From: Streptomyces sp. LUP30
GTDB lineage: Bacteria > Actinomycetota > Actinomycetes > Streptomycetales > Streptomycetaceae
Direction of reading: 5' to 3'
Assembly: GCF_001746365.1 (NCBI RefSeq)
Contig: NZ_MJAJ01000041.1
Location: 18,919-82,918, forward strand
Length of the DNA stretch: 64,000 bases
A model generated the notes under the pieces. It was not told the DNA's origin. It did not search any database and saw only the letters and a list, made by a program, of their open reading frames with translations. The stretch's first letter is position 1. The number at the start of each line of letters is the position of its first letter. Made by a program: the position numbers and the translations under genes. Positions 58,111 to 64,000 of this stretch are shown here, one piece after another.

Positions 58111-58386
58111 ATGAACACCCTGGCGAACTGGGGCGGTGGCGGACCCGGCCCCTGGATCCTGTTCCTTCCGCTGATCTGGGCGGCCGTCGTCGTCGGCGCG
58201 GTCACCCTGTTGCGCCGCACGGCCGGGCGTGGCCGCCGCGGACCCTGGGGCCCCGTGGACCGTCCGGCCGGCGACTCCCCGCTCGCCGTCCTCGGTCGCC
58301 GCTTCGCCTCCGGTGAGATCGACGAGGACGAGTACTGGCGCCGGGTGTCCGTCCTGGACGAACAGTTCGGCCGGTCCGGCCGCTAG
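58111..58386 (+). CDS. SHOCT-domain membrane protein
   Basis: A 91-residue protein with one membrane helix (about 14-34) and a C-terminal SHOCT domain: LAVLGRRFASGEIDEDEYWRRVSVL (given as landmark, residues 58-82). SHOCT is a short helical motif thought to promote oligomerisation or protein-protein contact. GAGGAGATG lies just upstream of the ATG. Function unknown. Confidence 0.85.
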   Translation: MNTLANWGGGGPGPWILFLPLIWAAVVVGAVTLLRRTAGRGRRGPWGPVDRPAGDSPLAVLGRRFASGEIDEDEYWRRVSVLDEQFGRSGR

Positions 58387-58503
58387 GGCGAGCGCTCGGA
58401 CGTCCCGTGACCGCCGGGAGACGACGTGCCCGCCCGGTGGCCGCCCCGTCGGGGGGAGGTCACACCGGGCGGGCGCGTGCGTCCAGCATTGGTCACCGCC
58501 CGG

Positions 58504-59040
58504 TCAGCCGACGACGGCCGACCGGGCGGGAGCGTGTGCGGGCAGCAGGTCGTCGACGGAGACGACCTCCGCGAACAGGGGCGCGGTCTGCTCCCGGGGG
58601 GCGCGCCGGGTCGGCCGGGCCGACACGTCGCGGGCGGGGGAGGGCGCCGGGAGCGTGAACCACACGACCTTGCCGGACTCGCCGTCCGGCCGGGCGCCCC
58701 AGCTCTCGCTCACCGCGGCCACCATCGCCAGCCCGCGCCCACAGGTGGCGAGGGCCTCGTGGTCGACGGACCCGACGACCGGCAGTCGCGGGTCGCGGTC
58801 GCGCACGGAGACGGTGAGCCGGTCGAGCAGCAGCTCCATCTCCACGACGCACGTCTTGTCGGGCTGGGCGTGCAGGTGGACGTTGGTCAGCAGCTCGGTC
58901 ACTCCGAGCGCGGCCCGGTCTATCAACGGGTCCATATGCCAGTAGCGCAGTTGCGCCGATACGATTCTGCGGACCTGGCCGATCCGCGACGGCAGGGCCT
59001 GAAGCTCCACCATGCAGTGCCTGCTTGGGTTGGTGATCAC
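58504..59040 (-). CDS. RsbW-like ATP-binding protein
   Basis: A 178-residue HATPase_c protein of the anti-sigma-factor kinase class (RsbW/SpoIIAB-like) that is highly expanded in Streptomyces. Motifs: the N-box GVTELLTNVHLHAQ (about 46-59), the G1 box DRDPRLPVV (about 78-86), and the G2 box CGRGLAMVAAVSESWG (about 98-113). It would bind ATP and a sigma factor or antagonist. GTG 59040 is preferred to ATG 59106 because GGGGAG lies eight bases upstream and MITNPSRHC is the family-typical start. Confidence 0.87.
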   Translation of the reverse strand: MITNPSRHCMVELQALPSRIGQVRRIVSAQLRYWHMDPLIDRAALGVTELLTNVHLHAQPDKTCVVEMELLLDRLTVSVRDRDPRLPVVGSVDHEALATCGRGLAMVAAVSESWGARPDGESGKVVWFTLPAPSPARDVSARPTRRAPREQTAPLFAEVVSVDDLLPAHAPARSAVVG

Positions 59041-59256
59041 GGCTGCGACTCCCCGACTGAGGTCCGGAAGAACACGGAGTTCGGATCGAGCAGGGCGTCT
59101 GCGCAAGGCGGCCGCCTGCTGTCATGGCCGGCGGGCTGGTTCGCAGCGTTATCGCCGGTAAACCCAGAGTGACGTGAGATCAGAGTGACGCAGCGGGTGC
59201 CGCACCGCAACTCGCGGTGGTCCGGCCGCCTCGTCGTCGTCCGATGCCGCGCGGCC

Positions 59257-59580
59257 TCAGCCGCCGCGACCCGCCGCCCTGCGCACGGCCTCGATGAAGC
59301 GGCGCGCCGCCGGCGGTCCGGGCTCGCCCGGCGCCGGATCGTGGTCGCCGAGGGTCAGCAGGTACCGCTTGCCGTTGAGATCGGCCAGCGCCCGGTCCTC
59401 CGCGGCGTACCAGGGCCTGGAGGCGCGGACCGCCTGCACGGGCGCACTGTCGATCTCGCTGCCGTAACTGGTGAGCAGCTCCAGCCTGCCGTCGTTGATC
59501 CGGACCTGGCCGGCCCGGGTGAGCGAACGCAGCCGCTTGCCGATCTGCACGCCCGTAGCCGTGAACTCCGGCTCCGCCAT
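59257..59580 (-). CDS. Small hypothetical protein
   Basis: A 107-residue soluble protein of unknown function, with an N-terminal beta-rich segment (FTATGVQIGKRLRSLTRAGQVRINDGRLELLT) resembling a small PH-like or Tudor-like fold and a helical C-terminus. Similar proteins are common in Streptomyces but unnamed. The ATG follows GAAAGC; the ribosome binding site is weak. Confidence 0.6.
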   Translation of the reverse strand: MAEPEFTATGVQIGKRLRSLTRAGQVRINDGRLELLTSYGSEIDSAPVQAVRASRPWYAAEDRALADLNGKRYLLTLGDHDPAPGEPGPPAARRFIEAVRRAAGRGG

Positions 59581-59923
59581 GCTTTCCCGCCCCCTCGCGA
59601 TCGATCTCTCCCCTGATCCCGTGTGCGCCCCCGACCGGGACCCGGCTCCGGGCCGAGGCTCTCACCCCGTCCGGGGCCATCGCCCCGCCCGGTGCAGTCT
59701 GCCCGCGCCCGGCGTCGAGCACCAGTGCGCACAACACTCCCGGCGTGCCCGCCCGGAGCACTCGCGCGAATGCGCCCCCCACTCGCCCCAGCCCGCTCCC
59801 CAGGGCCGGCTTTGAGGACGTCAAAGGTGTGTTTATGCAGGTGAGAAGCGTGTGGAAGGTGTTTATGATCGATGCGTCGGCCGCGCGGACCACCGTCGGC
59901 GCGAAGCCTGAAGGAGCCCCGCC
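59581..59923. other. 343-base intergenic region
   Basis: Between the hypothetical gene and the Cds1-like gene. The first 240 bases are Pro/Arg-coding-like low-complexity sequence with no credible gene. The last 100 bases hold two copies of GTGTTTATG (59829-59837 and 59859-59867), 30 bases apart, and TATGAT (59864-59869), a possible -10. Confidence 0.55.
59827..59867 (+). promoter_or_regulatory. Direct-repeat element before cds1-like gene
   Basis: Two copies of GTGTTTATG at 59829 and 59859, exactly 30 bases apart (about three helical turns), upstream of the Cds1-like gene. The second overlaps a TATGAT -10 hexamer (59864-59869). This looks like a tandem binding site for a regulator, possibly one responding to sulfur status. 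Confidence 0.45.
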
Positions 59924-61048
59924 GTGACCACCTCCCCACCCGCCAGGACCGGCGCCACCCTCGACGTCGACCGCAGTGACACCGCCTACCGCGACTGGCT
60001 GAAAGAGGCCGTCCGCAAGGTCCAGGCGGACGCCAACCGCTCGGCCGACACGCACCTGCTGCGCTTCCCGCTGCCCGAGCGCTGGGGCATCGACCTGTAT
60101 CTCAAGGACGAGTCGACCCACCCCACCGGCAGCCTCAAGCACCGGCTCGCCCGCTCCCTCTTCCTCTACGGTCTGTGCAACGGCTGGATCCGGCCGGACC
60201 GTCCGGTGATCGAGGCCTCCAGCGGCTCGACGGCCGTGTCCGAGGCCTACTTCGCGAAGCTGATCGGCGTGCCCTTCATCGCCGTCATGCCGCGTACGAC
60301 GAGCGCCGAGAAGATCCGCCTGATCGAGTTCCACGGCGGCCGGTGTCACTTCGTCGACGACTCCCGCACCCTGTACGAGGAGTCGGCCCGTCTCGCGGCG
60401 GACCGCGGCGGCCACTACATGGACCAGTTCACCTACGCCGAACGGGCCACGGACTGGCGCGGAAACAACAACATCGCCGAATCCATCTTCCGCCAGCTGG
60501 AGTTGGAGCGCTTTCCGGAACCCGCCTGGATCGTGGCCACGGCCGGCACCGGCGGCACCTCCGCGACCCTCGCGCGTTTCATCCACTACACGCAGCGCGA
60601 CACCCGCGTCTGCGTCGCCGATCCGGAGAACTCGTGCTTCTTCGAGGGGTGGACCACCGGCGATCCGGACGTCACCTGTGACTGCGGCTCCCGCATCGAG
60701 GGCATCGGCCGGCCGCGCATGGAACCCAGTTTCGTGCCCGGGGCCGTCGACCGGATGATGAAGGTCCCCGACGCGGCCAGCGTGGCCGCCGTGCGCGCGC
60801 TGGAACAGGCCATCGGCCGCAAGGCGGGCGGCTCCACGGGCACCGGACTGTGGAGCGCGCTCAAGATCGTCGCCGAGATGGTGGCGGACGGCCGTCAGGG
60901 CAGCGTGGTCACCCTGCTGTGCGATCCGGGCGACCGCTACCTCGACAAGTACTACTCCGACGTCTGGCTCGCCGAGCAGGGCCTGGACATCGCCCCCTAC
61001 ACGGCCGCGATCGAGTCACTGCTGGCCACCGGCGTATGGCCGCGGTGA
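59924..61048 (+). CDS. Cds1-like PLP-dependent cysteine synthase/desulfhydrase family protein
   Basis: A 374-residue PLP enzyme of the cysteine synthase fold, most like mycobacterial Cds1 (L-cysteine desulfhydrase, releasing sulfide, pyruvate and ammonia). Landmarks: the Schiff-base lysine in HPTGSLKHRLAR (Lys about residue 72), the PLP-phosphate loop ASSGSTAVSEAYF (about 98-110), the TAGTGGTSATLARF motif (about 208) and CDCGSRIEGIGRPR (about 249-262). A synthase role cannot be excluded. GTG... start at 59924 follows GAAGGAG. Its neighbour upstream is the hypothetical gene on the other strand. Confidence 0.85.
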   Translation: MTTSPPARTGATLDVDRSDTAYRDWLKEAVRKVQADANRSADTHLLRFPLPERWGIDLYLKDESTHPTGSLKHRLARSLFLYGLCNGWIRPDRPVIEASSGSTAVSEAYFAKLIGVPFIAVMPRTTSAEKIRLIEFHGGRCHFVDDSRTLYEESARLAADRGGHYMDQFTYAERATDWRGNNNIAESIFRQLELERFPEPAWIVATAGTGGTSATLARFIHYTQRDTRVCVADPENSCFFEGWTTGDPDVTCDCGSRIEGIGRPRMEPSFVPGAVDRMMKVPDAASVAAVRALEQAIGRKAGGSTGTGLWSALKIVAEMVADGRQGSVVTLLCDPGDRYLDKYYSDVWLAEQGLDIAPYTAAIESLLATGVWPR

Positions 61049-61077
61049 CGCCCGGCCTGTGACGCCCCGGCCGGTCC

Positions 61078-61548
61078 TCACACGGCGAGGCGCCGGTCCA
61101 GGGCGGCGACGGCTTCCCGGAAGGACCGCCCCAGCCCCGGCCGCGCCAGCCGGGCCAGGACCCGGTAGACGGCCGTCCCGTCCGTCGCGAAGGTCCACCG
61201 CACCCGTGTGCCGGCCCCCGCGGGCGTCAGCCGCCACTCCTCGACGAGCGCCCGCACCCCCGGCACGCCGGTCGCGTCCACGCGGTAGGCGTACAGCTCC
61301 GGCGGCTTCGCCGCGAGGACCGTCTCCCGGAACCGGATGCCGCCCCGCAGACGTACGTCGCGCCCCGCGCCGCCGTCGAGCGGCTGGACGGCGGTCACGG
61401 CCGGGAACCATTCGGGCCAGTCCGCGACGTCGTCCGCGAGGGCCCGGTAGACCCGCTCCGGGGGAGCGGAGACCTCCCGGGCGAAGACCATGCGCACGGG
61501 AGCGCTGTCGACGAAGTCGAGCCCTTCCGGGCGCAGATGACGGGCCAT
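61078..61548 (-). CDS. SRPBCC family protein
   Basis: A 156-residue protein with the SRPBCC (START-like) fold, which forms a hydrophobic cavity and binds lipids or polyketides. Landmarks: MVFAREVSAPPERVYRALADDVADWPEWFPAV (N-terminal helix-strand pair, given as landmark), the central GGIRFRETV and TRVRWTFATDG, and a C-terminal helix FREAVAALDRRL. ATG 61548 is taken because it starts the fold; the frame extends to 61614, overlapping the DeoR gene's stop. Substrate unknown. Confidence 0.78.
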   Translation of the reverse strand: MARHLRPEGLDFVDSAPVRMVFAREVSAPPERVYRALADDVADWPEWFPAVTAVQPLDGGAGRDVRLRGGIRFRETVLAAKPPELYAYRVDATGVPGVRALVEEWRLTPAGAGTRVRWTFATDGTAVYRVLARLARPGLGRSFREAVAALDRRLAV

Positions 61549-61600
61549 GGCGGCACGAACCCCCTCGGTCGACGGGTGGGTCACCCTAGCCGCAGCGCCG

Positions 61601-62431
61601 TCAGATGTCTGCATCCTCGTCGGGCTCGCCCGCGACGACCAGACGCCGCAGATGCTCGGAGATCTCCGCGCGCGCCGCGCCCGGCAGCCCCGCGTCCGTC
61701 ACCAGTGTGTCCACCTGTTCCAGCGCGGCGAACGAACTCAGCCCCACCACACCCCACTTGGTGTGGTCCGCGACCACCACGACCCGCCGCGCCGACTGCA
61801 CCAGACGCCGGTTGGTCTCGGCCTCCGCCAGGTTCGGCGTGGACAGGCCGGCCTCCGCCGATATCCCGTGCACGCCGAGGAACAGCACATCGAAGTGGAG
61901 GGCCGCGATGGCCTGGTCGGCCACCGGCCCCACCAGCGAGTCCGACGGGGTGCGCACCCCGCCGGTCAGCACGACCGTGGCCGCGCCCTGCCGCGGGCCG
62001 GAGGTTCGCTGCGCCATGTGGAAGACGTCCGCCACCCGCACCGAGTTGGTGACCACCGTCAGGTCCGGCAGGTCCACCAGATGGTGCGCCAGCGCGTAGG
62101 TCGTCGTACCGCCCGACAGCGCGATCGCGCTGCCCGGGGTGACGAGCTGCGCCGCTGCCTTCGCGATGTCCTCTTTCGCGGTCAACTCCAGGCCCGACTT
62201 CGCCTCGAAGCCGGGCTCGTGCGTGCTCGCCTCCATGACCGGCACCGCGCCGCCGTGCACCTTCTCCAGCACGCCCTGGCGCGCCAGGGCGTCCAGATCG
62301 CGGCGCACCGTCATGTCCGACACGCCGAGCTTGCGGGTCAGCTCGTTGACCCGGACCCCGCCACGACGACGAACCTCGTCCAGGATGAGGGCGCGGCGCT
62401 GCTCCGCGAGGAGGTTCTGATTCTCACTCAC
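61601..62431 (-). CDS. DeoR/GlpR-family transcriptional regulator
   Basis: A 276-residue DeoR-type repressor. The N-terminal HTH has RVNELTRKLGVSDMTVRRDLDAL (landmark; the recognition helix is SDMTVRRDLDAL) and a KVHGGA motif after it. The C-terminal sugar-phosphate sensor domain has TPGSAIALSGGTTTYALAHHL (G-G-T-T, about 95-114), LFLGVHGISAEAGLSTP and VVADHTKWGVVGLSSFA (Asp-His-Lys ligand region). Such regulators respond to a phosphorylated sugar; the target operon is not in view. The start is preceded by CGGAGC. The downstream SRPBCC gene is separated by 52 bases. Confidence 0.9.
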   Translation of the reverse strand: MSENQNLLAEQRRALILDEVRRRGGVRVNELTRKLGVSDMTVRRDLDALARQGVLEKVHGGAVPVMEASTHEPGFEAKSGLELTAKEDIAKAAAQLVTPGSAIALSGGTTTYALAHHLVDLPDLTVVTNSVRVADVFHMAQRTSGPRQGAATVVLTGGVRTPSDSLVGPVADQAIAALHFDVLFLGVHGISAEAGLSTPNLAEAETNRRLVQSARRVVVVADHTKWGVVGLSSFAALEQVDTLVTDAGLPGAARAEISEHLRRLVVAGEPDEDADI

Positions 62432-62723
62432 GTACGCTCCGGTCCTTTCCCTCGTACCGTCCGACAGGCCTGCTCACCTGCTCCGACGACGCCGTGGCGG
62501 CCGACGCGGGTGTGCGGGCGTCCCATCCTCGCACGGCCCGCTCACAGCCGTGCCACCACCCCGTCGCGGTCATGTCACCCACGGTGTCTTCCCTCCTCCC
62601 GCGCGTGTCCGTCGCACGCTCCGGGGAGATTCCGTGACGGGAGGTGTATCACGCCTCCCGAGCGGCGATCCTTATGCCCGCACGGACACATGTCGACGGC
62701 GTGTCACGGGGGAAGTGCCAACA

Positions 62724-64000
62724 GTGAAACCAGCCGGTACGGGCGGAGCCGCCCTGGAACTCCTGGTCCACGGCGTGGGTGGCGCCACGCCCGAGAAGAT
62801 GCTGAACGATCCGCGCACCGTGCGGATCACCGGCGACGACACGGCGGCCGTCTACCGGCGGGCCGACGACGTCACCGCGGACACCGGCCCCTGCGACGAC
62901 CGCCGCCGCGACGACCCCGTCCCCGAGGCCTACGTCTGGTCCAACCTCACCTCCGGCAACGGCACCCGCGCCCTGTGGCTGTTGCTGCTGCCGTTCATGG
63001 TCGTCAACCTCGCCCACTGGATGCGCCCCGCCGCGCGCGAACGCATCCGCGCGGTACGCCTGTACGGCCTGCTGGTGCGGCTGGCGGCGCTGAGCCTGAC
63101 GGTGCTGCTCGTCGCCGCGGCCTGCGAGGTCGCCCTCGACCTGACCGCCTGGCAGTGCGCGGGCACGCCCGCGTGCTCGCGCCGCCACTCCTGGCTGGGT
63201 TTTCTGTCGCCGGCGGCCTCGAACGACGGCTGGTGGAGCGAGCCGGGCCGCCGCCTGGCCCTCGCGGCCCTCGTCCCGACCGCTCTCGTCGGCCTCCTCT
63301 GGTACCTCTCCCACCGCACCTGGCGCGCGTACGAGTCCCAGGAACCCCTCGACCGCACGCCCGAACCGGAGAACGGCCCCGGACACACCGCGCTCAGCCG
63401 GCCCGGCTTCTGGTACGGGCGCCGTCTGGTGGCACGACTGCGCGCGGCGCACACCGCGGCGGGCCTGCTGACGGTGGCCGCGGCGGTCGGTTCCGCGGCC
63501 GTGCGCCAGGACCGCGAAGCGGGCGGCCCGGCCCTGCTCGACGTCCTGGGCCGACTGCTGGAAGCCTCCCTGGCCGCAGGCGCGCTGGCCACGGTCTGGG
63601 TGGTGTGCCGCCGGGGCCGCAGCGAACACCGGCTGGACCGTGGTCTCGACGCCCACCTCGTGCACCGGCTGCCGTCGGCCGCCCTCGCCCTGCTGGTCCT
63701 CACGCTGGTGTACGCAGGCTGGGAACGTCCCGGCTGGCGCTCCGACGGCCGCCTGCCGGGCGACGCGACCTTCGGCGCGCTCGCCCTCGCGCAGGGTGCG
63801 CTGGTCGTCGCCCTCGCGGTCGTCGCCCGACTCCTGCACCGCTGCCCGCAGGAGCGTCCGGCACCGGCGCGCGGCGACCCGACGGCCGCGTCCGGGTCGC
63901 CCGCCTCCGCACCGGACGCGCCGGAGGGAACCGGCGTCGGTCTGCGCGGGGTGTCCGTGTCGCGGGACTCGGGCCGGCTCGCCGTCGTCCTGCGAGAGGC
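62724..64000 (+). CDS. Large integral membrane protein, hydrolase-like N-terminus (partial)
   Basis: An open frame that runs off the window end (at least 425 residues). The N-terminus begins near LELLVHGVGGATPEKML, where HGVGG resembles the HGxGG loop of alpha/beta hydrolases, and continues with WSNLTSGNGTRALWLLLLPFMVVNL. At least eight hydrophobic helices follow (about 82-95, 113-132, 178-195, 250-270, 280-295, 325-345, 365-385), spaced with charged loops. GTG 62724 follows GGGGGAAG at nine bases. Similar large membrane proteins occur in Streptomyces with unknown function. The 292 bases before it show no gene. Confidence 0.6.
   Translation, partial: MKPAGTGGAALELLVHGVGGATPEKMLNDPRTVRITGDDTAAVYRRADDVTADTGPCDDRRRDDPVPEAYVWSNLTSGNGTRALWLLLLPFMVVNLAHWMRPAARERIRAVRLYGLLVRLAALSLTVLLVAAACEVALDLTAWQCAGTPACSRRHSWLGFLSPAASNDGWWSEPGRRLALAALVPTALVGLLWYLSHRTWRAYESQEPLDRTPEPENGPGHTALSRPGFWYGRRLVARLRAAHTAAGLLTVAAAVGSAAVRQDREAGGPALLDVLGRLLEASLAAGALATVWVVCRRGRSEHRLDRGLDAHLVHRLPSAALALLVLTLVYAGWERPGWRSDGRLPGDATFGALALAQGALVVALAVVARLLHRCPQERPAPARGDPTAASGSPASAPDAPEGTGVGLRGVSVSRDSGRLAVVLRE

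Overview
The window is a chromosomal segment of a Streptomyces-like actinomycete. The grounds are very high G+C at third codon positions, frequent GTG (and one TTG) starts, several apparently leaderless genes, short intergenic spacers, and families typical of that genus (DUF6421, DUF6986, DUF6332, DUF5134, LVIVD-repeat and DUF305 exported proteins, RsbW-like ATP-binding proteins, FUSC and Rv1733c-like membrane proteins). I see no rRNA or tRNA gene, insertion sequence, prophage, CRISPR array or integrase. It reads as ordinary core/near-core chromosome with many small, separately regulated units.

Region 1 (1-7.5 kb): an Rv1733c-like membrane protein, a degenerate ~18-bp tandem repeat, an AidB-type acyl-CoA dehydrogenase divergent from a PaaX-family regulator across a long dyad, then a pectin/hemicellulose block (PL3 and PL1 pectate lyases, and a CE1-type esterase with a CBM2) with three LacI-type AGCGCT sites. 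Region 2 (7.5-19.1 kb): FprA-like ferredoxin reductase, a probable hypothetical with an RDG/RDE repeat, divergent DUF305 lipoprotein and LVIVD protein, TetR, HAD phosphatase, PAP2 phosphatase, M56 peptidase, DUF5134 protein, and a FUSC-MarR coupled pair.

Region 3 (19.1-31.6 kb): two VOC proteins (one with a damaged 3' end), GNAT, glycerophosphodiesterase, a translationally coupled DUF6421-SDR-threonine aldolase operon, a leaderless transglutaminase-like gene, an acyltransferase, a divergent DUF4395/thioredoxin pair driven by a symmetric SigR-type promoter, a sulfur-type leader peptide (HVDL...R..SA.C) ahead of a flavin reductase, etfBA, and a secreted endonuclease/phosphatase-fold protein.

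Region 4 (31.7-46.9 kb): DUF6986 aldolase-like protein with an IclR-like operator, VOC, LacI (co-transcribed with a GGCT-like gene) divergent from a ROK kinase, ADP-ribosylglycohydrolase, a P-loop-kinase/NUDIX fusion, M20 peptidase, geranylgeranyl-reductase-like flavoprotein, a NarL-type two-component system, DUF6332 protein, and a DHA2 transporter divergent from its MarR. Region 5 (46.9-64 kb): MDMPI-fold protein, lipoprotein, membrane protein, HtpG, an SIS isomerase with a class II sugar-bisphosphate aldolase, an RlmG-like methyltransferase, AlkB-like dioxygenase, ROK repressor, beta-hydroxyacid dehydrogenase, DUF1272, SHOCT, RsbW-like kinase, a Cds1-like cysteine desulfhydrase/synthase homologue, SRPBCC, a DeoR/GlpR regulator, and the start of a large membrane protein cut by the window end.

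The most noteworthy non-coding observations are the bidirectional SigR-type promoter, the short leader peptide, the AGCGCT operators of the pectin block, the long AidB/PaaX dyad and the 18-bp tandem repeat. I find no convincing wholly new defence or biosynthetic system; the best candidates for unexplored biology are the kinase-NUDIX fusion and the DUF6421 operon.
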